Part shown: positions 35,074-46,417 of the stretch, piece by piece | Layout: the number at the start of each line of letters is the position of its first letter | How positions within the stretch are numbered: the stretch's first letter is position 1 | NCBI GenBank assembly: GCA_029224185.1 | Contig: CM055205.1 | Location: 2,671,761-2,735,760 of the forward strand | Origin: Karalla daura | Taxonomy: Eukaryota > Chordata > Actinopteri > Chaetodontiformes > Leiognathidae | Direction: 5' to 3' | DNA length: 64,000 nucleotides | The notes under the pieces: generated by a model | Told to the model about the DNA's origin: nothing | Databases searched by the model: none | The model's input: only the letters and a program-made list of their open reading frames with translations | Program-made: the position numbers and the translations under genes

Positions 35074-36704
35074 GTCTACTGGCCTTATCAAATAGTGACC
35101 TCCAGCTCACACAGGCATGATTTACAGTTTGTCTGAAAAGACCCAGATGAAGGCCAGTAATATGAGGCCATGTTTCTCATCCAAAAAAAGAGTGGCATGG
35201 GCACTCTCGCTTAAGAAGAAGTCACTCCCCTAATTTGAAAGGTTCTTGAGGGCTCATCCACATGTGCGTGAGATAGAAAAGCGGATCAGAACAGCATCCA
35301 CATTATGTGGGTGAACAAACAGTTTGTGATAGTAAAGAGAGAGATGAGCCACAAGGCAAAACTCTTAATACACCAATCTCTCTATGGGCATGATTTACTA
35401 AAGCTTTGCGTGTATAAAAACGTGTGCAAACTCGCTGTCACCCACAAAAAAATGTGAAAGCTGAACGGTGCGCACTGTGGATTGCGTTTTCAAAGTGCGG
35501 AAAACAGTATGCGCTGGGCATTTAGCACCTTGGCCTTAATGCATATGCATGTTGCGGTGTCTATGATTGCGACTAAATTTAACATCTGATATATATTGTT
35601 TAATACTTTCACTAAAATATAACATTAGTGAACATAACCAGCTAGTTTAACATATAACACAGACCAAAAGATTCATTTGTTGGTCAGAAAATTACTTACA
35701 GTACTTATTTGTATTGTAAGTAATTTTCTGAAATTTTGAGTGGGAGTGAGTGGGAAAGAGGGGGAAAAACAAGATTAAACTAATATTACTTGAAAATATG
35801 ACCTGCATGGTTGTGTTGAATCTGTGGAAAGTCACTGTTAAGATTTGGCTTTGTTGCATTTGGGATTTCTACTTGAAAATCAGGGGTGCTCCAGTAGTAG
35901 GTTTCTAAGGGCATAGAAGATCAAATACTTGAGACACAGGTACAAAGCATTATAGGGGTTTGAACTCATCTCAGAGGAGTGTGTTTGACTTGAAATGATA
36001 AAAAGTATCAAAGTGGGGGTGTGAGTAGGGGTGTGAGCCAAGCAGTAAGAAGATGAAAACCTCAAACAGGACTGTACACGAAACACAATGTAGACAGATC
36101 ATTCAGAACAGACACCGATTAAACAAAGTTCTGCTTATACTGTATCAAACATCTAATCATCTGGATAAGATTAAGAAACGCCACAGTATCTGTCCACTAT
36201 TATGGAATAATGTTAGACTGTCCTGTGTGTATGACACTTAATAACTTCCATGTTCATGTTCCATGTTCATATGATCTATACAGACTTGGAGTCATCTTAC
36301 AGCTAACCTGTAGTTTTTAAGTTTTTAATGCTGAAAAACAAGTCTTTGAGCTCATCGATAGTTTATTTTTTTAGGATGAACATTTGGATGTCGTACGCTC
36401 TACTAGTTTCTCAGGAATTAAACCCTTGATGTAGTAATTGTGCAATCTCAAAAAGCCACACATTTTTTAATGATTTAATTTGCATCCGATCAGAGTTTTT
36501 CCAACATTTAGGGATGTCAAGTTTAACCTACCAGCCAAAATTCATTTAAAAACGTAAAAATTACATTGACACGACAGTTTCATTTATTCATGAAGATGTT
36601 CTTGCAGAGAAGCAGTTCAATTTTGGTAAAACTGTCAAAATATACTCAATAACGATCATGTAAATCAATTTTACAAAAATGCAACTAGAAACCTGCTGGA
36701 TTTG
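35074..36704. other. No recognised feature
   Basis: Unique-looking AT-rich sequence. A short inverted word, CAGAAAATTACTTACA (about 35686) and TGTAAGTAATTTTCTG (about 35715), forms a 16-bp perfect hairpin. Frames at 35880-36241 show no domain. Confidence 0.45.
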
Positions 36705-36880
36705 GGGGTGGCAATGTATCCTCACTGTATGAGGGTCCGGTGTTCAAATCCCAGTTGGACAGATTACCTTTCTGTGCAGAATTTCAAGGTAGATCAAGTC
36801 AAAATTGCTTTAATGTCAATTCTGCCACATGTTCTGCACATATAGACAATCCAATTTGCACTTGTCTCAGACCCTTAACA
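36705..36880 (+). repeat. tRNA-like SINE relic with Rex/L2-type tail sequence
   Basis: GGTCCGGTGTTCAAATCCCA matches the B-box region of the common fish repeat with GGTTCGAATCCC, followed by CCTTTCTGTGCAGAATTT as in that repeat. From about 36790 an adjacent minus-oriented 3'-end relic reads TTGCTTTAATGTCAATTCTG. A short minus-strand piece of the same SINE lies at about 39355-39395 (ACATGCAAACTTCACAC). Confidence 0.6.
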
Positions 36881-37039
36881 AATAGCATTTAGCACTAAAG
36901 AGGCTAAGGAATACCATGTATAACTAATATAAGTAACTAAGTATGCTAAGGATTTAGAAAAATAGAGAAAATGAAGATGGGCTATTGTGGGGGGTAGGAG
37001 CTTATGCCCTCCCTGCGCAGTTAACCTTCTGATTTCAAC

Positions 37040-37180
37040 CTCCTCGTGCCTCAGCCCCCACTGCCTGGAATCAACCTTGTCTTGTCTATGCCCCGGCTGA
37101 CCAAATTGCCTCCTGCCTTCTGACACAAACTAACTGCTTCAAACTTGGCTCCTGTGAAGTAGAGTTTGCTCCTGACAACA
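37040..37180 (+). repeat. LTR-like fragment, copy 1
   Basis: TGCCTCAGCCCCCACTGCCT, then ACCTTGTCTTGTCTATGCCC and GCCTCCTGCCTTCTGACAC correspond in order to 37701-37795. Confidence 0.5.
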
Positions 37181-37509
37181 CCTCACTTCCATCTTGCACC
37201 ACCCTGCAGCTTGCTGTTTACAAACCTCCCGTTCCTGTGAAGAAAAGACACTAAAAAGTAACTTAAAACTAAACAACCATCAAATCTGTGTCGCTTTCGG
37301 GTCTGAATTGCTAAATCTGATGATCAGCTATAAAAACCTGTTTACAGGTTCTCCCCATTTCTGCTTGACTTTCCTCTGGTTAATCCAGTAAAGTTAAAAA
37401 AAGTATTCAAGTCCAAATGATGTATTGTGCAGTAAATTCTCAAATTGTAATCAAATATTAAAAGTAAATATTAAAAGTAAATGTGGTTTGGGAGAATAGA
37501 ATGACAAAA

Positions 37510-37830
37510 ATGTCATGATCCAATACTGATATCATCTCAGAGACGCAAATGCAGCAGCTTTCCACATCTCCACCTCTCCTCTCCACTAGCCACTCCTCCC
37601 AGCAGTTTCAGCTATTCACAGGCAGACGCCTCCACTCTCTTATGTGTCTCCTGCCCTGATCAGGCTGACTGCCTTTGGTTCTCGACTGCCCTGACTTCCT
37701 TGTGTCTCAGTCCTTACTGCCCAACTCACCTTCTGGATCCGACCTTGTCTCGTGTGTGTGCCCTGGCTGTCTGAGTCGCCTCCTGCCTCTTGACACCGTT
37801 AAGCTGCTTCGAACATCTGTGAGTATGCCC
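37510..37830 (+). repeat. LTR-like fragment, copy 2
   Basis: It begins TGTCATGATCC and continues C/T-rich with TGTCTCAGTCCTTACTGCCC, ACCTTGTCTCGTGTGTGTGC and GCCTCCTGCCTCTTGACAC. The TG start and composition suggest an LTR. The right end and target duplication were not found. Confidence 0.5.
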
Positions 37831-37839
37831 AGGGCTGTC

Positions 37840-38720
37840 CCTGACCAAAATGGGGCCCTAAGCAAAAGACTCAAGAGGGTCCCCGCACAAAAACTGATTT
37901 GGTCTCATGCGGTGTGAGAACCCCACCCCCACCCCCCACCAGCGCAACTGCCCATCAGAACGTCTCTCTCCTCCTGCTTTGCGCTGACAGCTGATGTAGT
38001 AGCGTGCCTCACGGCTGTGCATGTGCGCATCTTCGGTGCAAAAGCGGGCCCCTACATATATAAACATAAATAATATTTTTCACAATTGTGATATATGTTT
38101 TAAGGCTGTTTATACACTTTTCTCAGACATGCGTTAACATTTTCTCACATTTTTCTCTTGTTTAATCATTCAAAGTTCAAGCCTTTGATAAAAAAAAAAA
38201 ACATTTAAGTAAATTCGGCAAGCTGAACGCAGGCAAACATGTACTGTACAGGAGACACGGCATTGAGATTGACAATAGTCTACCACCCCTAACCAAAGTG
38301 GGGCCCTACGCAGAAAAGACAAAGGGGGCCCCATGCTATAAAATTGAGATTTTGCCCCCCCTCGGTGACCAGTGATCGGTTTAGGGACCAGCCATGCTGT
38401 CAATCATTGCGGTGAGGTGTCAGATTAAAAAGAAAAAGAACGTTCTTCTCTCTTCTCCTGCCTCATGCTAACCCCCTCTCCTTCCCCTTGCCTGCAGCAA
38501 TCAGTCAGATGGACTGCTGTCATTGCAGTGACGGCACGTGTGATGTCACATTACAACATAAAAAAAGGTCTCTTCTCTCTCTCCTCCTGCTTCGCGCTGA
38601 CAGCTGATCTAGCAGTGTGCCTCACGACTGCGTATATGCGCATCTTCAGTGCAAATTTGGGTTCTATTGGATGGTGGGGCCCTCACTGTACATGTTCTGT
38701 GTGTAGGGAGGGGCAGCCCA
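37840..38720 (+). repeat. Duplicated GGGGCCCTA / CGCTGACAGCTGAT repeat modules
   Basis: TGGGGCCCTAAGCAAAAGAC (37852) parallels TGGGGCCCTACGCAGAAAAG (about 38299). CTCCTCCTGCTTTGCGCTGA with the following 85 bases (37967-38055) is repeated at 38580-38665 with about 85-90 percent identity. These look like two or three copies of one dispersed repeat in direct order. Confidence 0.65.
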
Positions 38721-38823
38721 GGTCTACAGTCCCTTAGCCAATCAGGATGCAGAACACAATGTGCTTTGATACGCTGAAAAGGAAAAAAAAAAAAAAAAAG
38801 GAAAATTGCGCTGTTATGATGGG

Positions 38824-39255
38824 TAACACATTAGAAGACCAACGCAGAAAATCAGCTCAAAAATCTTTAATGAAAAGGTCTAGGGGTTACAAACAACAAA
38901 TGCTCAAAACCAAAAAAAACAAGGCAGCAAGTCCCTTTGAAATTCAGATGGGCACTGGGGCCAGCAAAAATGGTCAAACAAAAATCAGTGTCAGGAACAA
39001 AAGCTTTGACGTCAGGTGTTGGTGCAGACGGGCCAACACAGGCAGGGGAAGTAGCACGCCGGAAGTAGGAGGAGAGAGACTGAAGGCCTCTGCAGCTGCT
39101 CTTGTAGTCCAACGCCCAAGAAGCATCAATGATCCCGATTAGGTCAGCTGCAGCTGTGAGCCTGCTGAAGCCTAGGGTAGAACAGAGGTCAGGGGGTGCC
39201 AAAACCAGCACGAAACTCAGGATTGAAAATAAAAACAAAAACCAGGATGGTAACA
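38824..39255 (-). repeat. LTR-like fragment, minus strand
   Basis: The minus strand runs from TGTTACCATCCTGG to a TTTCATTAAAGATTTTTGAG block and ends near GTGTTACCCA, the layout of the LTR at 34387. The flanks do not give a clean target duplication. The 131-codon frame at 38747-39142 lies in it and has no domain. Confidence 0.5.
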
Positions 39256-40282
39256 TTCACAAAATCAAAATCTGCAAAACAGCGGAAAACGCGGAAGGTA
39301 AACCACGTTATAGCGAGGGACAACTGTACTTAAGAAAACATACTCAAGACACAGAGAGAACATGCAAACTTCACACAAAAAGACCACCACCTTGCCACGA
39401 TCTGTGAAGCAATCAGCAAATCTGTGTCGCTTGTGTAACTCCCATTTGAAGTAAATTACACTGAAGTCATTCCACATTATTGGAAACTGCCACTAATCTA
39501 CTGTGTTGTCTATATAGTTCACATTGGGAGTAAACTACACTGAAGTCGTTCCACATTCTTGGAACATTTATAACAAGTTCTAAATGAAAACGAGTGCCCA
39601 ACTTTACAGTATTTATGTGAGTATTTTCCAATATGAAAAGTGCTTAATTTATATCTGTTTTCATAAGTAAATGCCTATTCGTTTTTCTTTTGGCAGATGT
39701 TTTATCTTGAACTACTCGCCATGCACAGCTGTCTAATTTATATCATTACCATGAAGGCTTGTAAAATTAGCTATTAAAATAGAGCTGGAAGGTAAAACAA
39801 CATTATCCACACAAATTGTGCCACTGAAACACATGTGGCATTAAGTTAGTGAATCCTTTATGTCACAGCATGGTCTGAAGATATGTAAAAGCGTAAATAA
39901 AAAAAGCGCAAATAGCGAACACTCCAATATGCCCTGGAAGCTAAATGTAGTGCTCTGTACTCTCTGTTGGTGTGCTGCTGGTAATTGATCTGGCAGCACC
40001 CCTAACCATCTGGGCTTGAGTCTCCTCATACACAGTAGAAAAGACTCACTCTCTCAGATCTGTTTGGATGAGCTGGATGCATTTGCATGGTCAGTGGGCA
40101 GAGAACCAAGCTGCAGGCGACTTTTCTCAGAAGTGTCCTGATGCTGCTGTAAACACTGTAACTAAAGAACTAAGAACTAACATGGGTACATTGGATACAA
40201 GTACCTCTAGGACAGAGCTTGTTATATCTGCTCCAGGAAAAAAATGAAAAAGAAGTTGCTCCAAATAACTATGGTATCATTG
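39256..40282. other. No recognised gene
   Basis: An approximate duplication lies at 39440-39565 (GTAAATTACACTGAAGTCAT, GTAAACTACACTGAAGTCGT). A short SINE piece lies at 39355-39395. Nothing else is recognised. Confidence 0.45.
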
Positions 40283-40923
40283 TGTGGCAGGTTGAGTGTT
40301 ACCCCTCCCCCACCCACTCACTGGGCTAGTGTGATTCCAGAGTGGCTCCACCTGCTCCTGCTGCACCTTGGTGGTAGGTGGAGTGTTGCCCCTCCTCCCT
40401 GTACTCACCGATTGCTAAGCCTCCTCACCTGGTTAAAGGCATTGTATGCTGGAGTACATGCAGTACTGCCTGACACTCGTGTGGAGAGGACTCGGCTCGC
40501 TGTGGACAGTTGGTTTGGTGCTTTTGTGCTTCATCCGTGCATCATTTCTGGCTGTGTGGACTGCAGCACGGGGGAGAGAAGCAGGTTGGGGTGCTCCGCA
40601 CAGCAACCACAACCTGGTGACCAGTTTAGGCGGATTCTTAAAGCTCCTGTCGTCTGGCTGGTTAAAAAGGAGCTCCCCCCCTCCTCCTGCATGCTGAGGC
40701 TGCACTACATGGCCGTGTGACGTGCAGAGCATCAGGCCATTTTGATCCAACTCCGGCCACTAGTCCCAGTGCGGTCGCTTCGTCTTCATTCATTTCTTAG
40801 TCTTTTTTTTTACTGGCATTTGCCAGTTAGGGTTTGCTCTTAACAACTTTTTGCTGTTTTAATTTTTATTGTTAAAAGAAAGCTTATGGTGAGTCTAAAT
40901 CTGCACTAACATCGCCCGCCACA
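40283..40923 (+). repeat. Candidate solo LTR with TGTGGC...GCCACA ends
   Basis: The ends TGTGGCAGG and CCCGCCACA are near-inverted, and the segment has LTR-like size (641 bp) and a TTAAAAAGG box at about 40662. No target duplication is visible, so the call is tentative. Within it, TGTGTGGCAGGTTGAGTGTT and GGTGGTAGGTGGAGTGTTGC are diverged internal repeats about 90 bases apart. Confidence 0.4.
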
Positions 40924-42549
40924 CTGTTGTGAGGTGAATTATTTCATTTTCTTCTGTCATTTGTTTTACTTTGTTTTCTTATGGGATTAAGTGTCTTATT
41001 TCTGGGTTATTGTTTTTTTTTGTTCTTGGTGGGGGGGGGGATTCTTTTTCTTTTGGTAGTTATTTAGGTTTGTTTATTTCTGCGAGTTGGGTAAATCATT
41101 ATTTCTTTTGTTTTGTTGACCCAACCCCAGTTTTGTTTTTCTTGAGTTCTGTTTTCATTATATCTTCATTTCTTTCATTATAATTGTGATTTATTTGATT
41201 TGCTTGGGGCTGTGTGTGAATGTTTGATTTAGCCTAGCCTTTTACATTTATATTGTGATTGGAGAAATTTGTGTCTGGTCCCTGCAAAATGCTAATTCTG
41301 TGTGTTATGTTTAGTTATGGACTCAGACCTGAATTTTAACAGCCACATAAAGACTATCACGTAATATTATCTATTATCATCTGGTTTTCAAACATTGCAC
41401 AAGGGATAAGGGGATTTAAGTAAGGGATTTCTGTCGAAACAAGACACAGAAACATGTTTATACATGTGTGAGCGACCGGATGGCCACCTCACTCGCCAAG
41501 AGACCGAGCGGTTTGATGTCAGGGGGATAAGGGTAAAACAAAAGTCAGCAGTCCAACATATGATTATGAAAAATGTGCAATTTATTTATATTGCATCAAA
41601 AAGAAAAATGACAAAAAACCCCAAATTCTCAAAAGACCAGGAAACAAAACACCAGGAAAACACCAGGAAAGGGTAATAAGAAAAACAAGCAAAAAGTAGC
41701 AACAAAATCAAAGAGATGGTTTGCAATGAATTTCCACAGGTTTTACTCACTGGCTCTTTCTCCGGTTGACAACACCTGTCCTCACCTACCTCAGGCTACA
41801 ATGAATCTACTGCTTATATATTCCTCCCCTCTAGGGGAGCCTGCTCTGCCATAACTATGACTGGATCATACCATTTCATCCATTTCATCCATTTCATATA
41901 ACCCCCCCCCCCCCCCATTTAACACACACAAAACAGTAATTCCATATAGCACACATAATCCACACATCCCAACCACTCCATAGAAAAAGATCACACCAAA
42001 TCAAACACACACATATAGCACTCTACCAATAAACCCAATACCTATCCAAACCTCCCCTCCTGACATACACCCTCCCCCTTCCCAACAGTTAAGCTTGCCC
42101 TTTAAATCCTCCCATCCAGAGCACGCGTCTGTTTGGCAGTGGGGACTGAAGATGAAGAGGATGTGGTGAGTATGTCGACTGGAGGACTTTGTACAGGACG
42201 GGTTGTAACTGTGGCGTCTGCTCCCAGAGTGCACCAGGCAGCAAAGGTCCGCACTCGGGGAGTGAACCGCGGCCCTGCCACTGCAAATCGCGGGGCAAAC
42301 TGCAGACACCATATGTATATATGTATGTGTGTGTGTGTGTGTGTGTGTGTAAGCACGTGTTCGTGTGTAGCGTGTGTGCGTGCGGCCGCACGTCTGTGCA
42401 GCCAAGCACCGCCTCAATAGTTCACAAATCACGCCCCGACTGAATGAATAAAATAAATGTCCACAATTCTAAAAACAGTGAGGGGGGAAGAACACCACCT
42501 CCCAACATGTATTGTTAGTAGGTTAGATTATTAAAATGGTATTTTTACG
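40924..42549. other. No gene; simple repeats
   Basis: G-run at 41030-41040, CCATTTCAT 9-mer repeats at 41868-41897, a C15 run at 41902-41916, and a (GT)n tract at 42325-42350. 41465-41860 has LTR-like composition without definable ends. Frames at 42001-42443 on both strands are chance. Confidence 0.45.
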
Positions 42550-43565
42550 GGTCTCAGTAAAGCACATCCAGAATGTTGCTGCCAGAGTCCTGACCAAGAG
42601 CAACAAAATGGACCGTATTACATCCGTAAATTGTAAATGTCTGTGACAGAAGCTCTGAGGGCCGCTAGGTTTGCAGGACAATCTTCTGTTCTCATCCTCC
42701 AAGACGTATCAGTCGCTTTTGACACAGTGAACCATCACATCCTGTTATCCATACTCTCTGAAATGGGCATCTCCTGTATGTTCTCTCCTGGTTTAGCTCA
42801 TTTCTAAATGGGCGTTCCTTCAAGGTCTTCTGGCAGGGGCACACCTCCTCCTCTGCTAGGGCCTCTTTTATTTGCAGCGTACCCCACCTCCCGTCATTCG
42901 CTCGCATGGTCTCTCTTAAAATTGCTATGCAGATGACACCCAGCTCTACCTGTTATTCCCACCTGACGACCCTATTGTGTCAGGGCAGATCTCCACTTAT
43001 GTCTTTGACATATCAAAATGGATAATGGATCACTGTCTTCAACTCAACCTCTCTAAGACTGAAGTCTTAGTGATTCCTGCCAACCACTCCTCCACATCAT
43101 TGACATACAAATTGGCTCTTCTTCCCTCTTCCCAGTTAGAACTGCAAGAAATTTGGGTGCCATGATCGATGACCAGCTCACCTTCACAGAGTACATTGCA
43201 ATCGTCTCCCAAGCATTTCGCTTTGCTCTTTACAACATTCGTAAAATCGGACCAAATCACCTCCCGCCACGATTACTGCAATTCTCTTCTGGCTTGCCAT
43301 CCCTTGTGTGCCACAAAACCTCTACAGATGGTGCAGAATGCTGCTGCATGCTCCCATTCGAGCATTACGCTCCTCCCAAGAACGTCGTCTTGCACTGCCA
43401 TCCCTACGAACAAAGCAATCTCAGTCCAGACTGTTTGCCTTTGTGGTTCCAAAGTGGTAGAACAAACTTCTAAACGCCATCAGAATGGGAATCTCCCAAC
43501 CCATCTTCAAGAATCTCTTCTTGACTTTCCTCTTCAAAGAGCACCACTGTTCTTAAACAGTGCTC
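42550..43565 (+). pseudogene. L2-like LINE reverse-transcriptase relic
   Basis: Read across frames: EALRAARFAGQSSVLIL, a VAFDTVNHHILLSILSEMGI-like block, CYADDTQLYLLFP with the catalytic ADD near 42935, a WIMDHCLQLNLSKTEVLVIP block, RNLGAMIDDQLTFTEYIA, FALYNIRKIGP, DYCNSLLA and KPLQMVQNAAA. This is the palm and thumb of an L2-type reverse transcriptase in correct order, with frameshifts between blocks. 42550-42625 (VLTKSNKMDRIT-like) is a C-terminal scrap of the same kind placed upstream, so this is probably two fragments. Non-functional. Confidence 0.88.
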
Positions 43566-43569
43566 TAAC

Positions 43570-44130
43570 TCTAATATGAAATTGCAGCATGGAGTTGAAC
43601 TGGAATTTGAGAAAAGGCTTTATTAACAAGATCAGTAGGTAGGTTTGTAGCAGGCCAAAGCCTGATGTGGTTAGCCTGGTGGAGACTGGAAGCTAGCAGG
43701 GCTGCTAGCTGTGGTGCTAGCCATCTCCTGAACCACCTTCAGGTGAAGAGCAAAGTCGAGGGACGGAAGAGGTCAGTCTTTCGGGGCAGAGGAGGATCAA
43801 GAGAGCCAGGCGAGTCGAAGGTTAGGGTTAGGCAGGAGAAGTTACCAGGGAAGAAGAGCAGACAGTGTCGAGAACTCAGGCTGGTAGAGCGCAAGGGGCT
43901 GGATATCGGGATTTGAGCCAGCGGGAAAAACCGGGATCAATGAGGCGGGCAGGGGACACAAGGTGCAAAAGGGTTAAAAATGGGAAATCGGAATCAAGTA
44001 GTATTGGAGAGTCATTTAAGCAAACAAAGACAATCTGCCATAGACTGCAAGCACCAGGTGAACTTAAATATCCCAGTGATGGCAGCAGTGAGTCTCTGAC
44101 TGGCTAGACAGGAAGGAACCGGATTGGCCA
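43570..44130 (-). repeat. LTR-like fragment, minus strand
   Basis: The minus strand shows a GATATTTAAG box near 44065 and a TTAATAAAGCCTTTTC polyadenylation stretch near 43620, spaced as in Gypsy LTRs. Ends are not definable. Confidence 0.45.
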
Positions 44131-44329
44131 CAACACGGACAGGGTTGTATTAATTCAGCACAGTCTCAGGTCTCCCTACAGGTTATGATAGAAGATGTGG
44201 TGAAAATTTTACATGTATTTAGGAACATTTGATTAATCTCAGTTTTCATTCAGTTGTAGCCTGAACTCTGTGAGCTGCAACCATCAAAGACTCAAGAACT
44301 CAAAGTAGTCAGCAAATCACCGTCCTCCC

Positions 44330-44425
44330 AGAGCTTGGTTCTGCCTGAGGGTTTTGATTGCTAAAGATCTCCTCCCCTTGTCCCCGTCACTCTGAGCTTG
44401 CTCTGAGGAGGGTTTTTGTGGGTAG
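44330..44425 (+). repeat. L2-type 3' UTR relic
   Basis: GGTTCTGCCTGAGGGTTTTG and the following CCCCTTGTCCCCGTCACTCTGAGCTTGCT resemble a conserved block in fish L2 3' UTRs (GGTTCTGCTNGAGG...CTGTCGCCAAGTGCTTGCT). Confidence 0.4.
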
Positions 44426-45879
44426 AGGTATCATAGTAGGAGTGTAGAATCTCTTACAAAAAAAGAGGGCCTAAGCATGGTAGGGATCCGTACTATGGTC
44501 CTGGTGTCTCCGGGAGGCAGTAAAAGTTCCGGCTTTTATAAGGACTTCATAGTGTGACCCGTGAGGACACTCACGGTGTAAATGGGATCGGTGGTAGCAG
44601 AGTTATGCACCTGGGTCACCAAGTGAGAAGTTCATGTGAGATTAATATGGAAATAAGATAAAGTTTGTGCCACAGTGATGTCAAAGTGGGTTTCCAAAAG
44701 GGGGGGTTCCTTTCAGATACAAGCTATAGAATTGTTTGTAGACAAAGAAGTGCCATCATGAGAAAAATCAATCGTCAGCAAAAATCAGCGTAGGAGAATA
44801 AATCTGGTGAGAGATGCAAAACTTAAAAAGTTGCGAAGTTTAAAAGATGAAAAGCACACCAGTGGAGTGTGTAAGAGACATGGAGGTAAAAAAAGAGAGC
44901 ATGATAATGTTGGTACTAATGCAGTGATGAATTTGCTGTTCAAAAGCCCGTGCAGGTCCTACTACACCGATCCATGACTCCGATCCTTGTTCTCCACGAG
45001 TCCAACCAGAAACTTATGAGCGTGAGAAGGCATCCAAAGCAGCAACAAGGACAGTAAGACTTCAGCACACGTGCAAATCACATAGAAGAGCAGAATTTAA
45101 TCTACTCTATCCAGAGATAGATAGAATAGTACAAGAGTGAAGAGAAGTATGTGGATGTTGATTCCTGCAGGTTTTGCCTTTGCTGAGGGTTTTACAAAAG
45201 AGATTGTGCTAAAGATGCATAAAGAAAGACATAGCTGGAGAGAGTACAAATAAGTGTAAACTGGCGGACAACTAATGTAGACAAGAAGGCCATGAAGGTG
45301 GTAGGAAGGAGAGCGTGAGATGACGTTGGGGGAGAAAAGTATGAGCAAATGCTGGGAAAGAAAATAGGAAAGAAAAAGGAGGAAAAGTTGTGCAAAAACA
45401 TGAGGAAAGCAAAATCTAGATTTTGAGAACTTATTTGACTGACTTGACCTTTCAAGCTTACAATTTTTTCAAGAAAAAAATAGGGTACAAATGGTGCTTT
45501 CAGAAGTAGAGAGGAAAACAAAACAACAAAAGCAGGAAATTCAATGAATGATGAGTGAATGATGACTAACTGTAAGTCACACCAGCAAGAGAGATCAGAG
45601 AACAGGAACAGAGAGGTGTTGGAATTCTTTGAGGTGCTTAAGGAGCCGTTTGCAGAAGGCTGTATGAGGAACAAATAGCAGGCAGATCTTGAAAGCATTC
45701 ACACAACAATCATTAACAGTTAAGTATAAATGGGAACAACACTAAAGATTTACGAGAATAAGCTAAATACAAAAAGGTGTAGATTAGTCTATATTGAGCC
45801 ATGGGTTTTGCCATGCCTCAAAAGGGGGGAGGAGTGGTTGGCAGGAAAAGAGAACATATTGAAAGACTACAGGTAGAAG
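44426..45879. other. No recognised gene; possibly decayed retroviral internal region
   Basis: This precedes the integrase relic at 45880. If the relic belongs to a retrovirus-like element, its gag-pol should lie here, but I recognise no domain. The minus-strand frame at 45192-45698 (168 codons) has hydrophobic low-complexity composition and no motif. Confidence 0.35.
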
Positions 45880-46005
45880 CATTGCAGACAGAGATAATAC
45901 CCAGAGGGGACATTCCAAATAAAATCAGCTATGATAATGGGAGACATTTTGCTGATAAGATCATTGCAAAGTTTATTGGGTTCCTGATGGATCTAAAGTA
46001 TCATT
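45880..46005 (+). pseudogene. Endogenous retrovirus-like integrase relic, left part
   Basis: The frame reads EIIPRGDIPNKISYDNGRHF and then ADKIIAKFIGFLMDLKYH. The phrase IPNKISYDNGRHF matches the second catalytic-Asp region of integrases of gamma/epsilon-type retroviruses (IPxKISSDNGxHF), which differs from the Gypsy form (VVSDRGPQF) seen at about 54265. The frame is cut at 46005 by the Harbinger insertion. The upstream part is not recognised. Confidence 0.65.
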
Positions 46006-46417
46006 GGGCCTCATTCACAAACCGTTCTTACAAACAAATTTGTTCTTAAGTCCCACTTGCCAAGATTTTACAAAGATTGTGGCATTCATGAATTTCTTCT
46101 TATCTATGATTTATTCTTAGGTAAGAACAAATCCTATGAACACTCGGGAGTATACTTTCACACATATCAGTGTTGGCACGGTCATGTTTTCTTCTCTTAT
46201 ACAGTTCAATAAAATTCAATATTACTGTGATAATTCTGTCATACTTATGTATTCATTTCATATTTTTAGAAATGTACAGAGAATTTTTATTTTTTAAATA
46301 AATAAAATGTGCCAATGATTTAACATGAATCAAGTAAATTGGAAACCATGCCGGTACTTAGTGACTCCCACCCTATTTATAGGGCTAAGTGGCATTTCTC
46401 CAATCAAGGCCAAAACA

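Noticed and set aside
36705..36770. Functional tRNA gene
   Set aside because: Only a B-box-like word is present. The A box and cloverleaf are missing, and the context matches a common SINE.
40283..40923. Firm call of a solo LTR
   Set aside because: No target duplication could be found, so it is kept only as a tentative repeat.
42001..42443. Overlapping frames on both strands at 42.0-42.4 kb
   Set aside because: They read through a (GT)n tract and GC-rich sequence without any domain.
45192..45698. 168-codon minus-strand frame as a membrane or envelope protein
   Set aside because: Low-complexity Phe/Ser/Leu-rich text opposite a purine-rich strand, no envelope landmarks.
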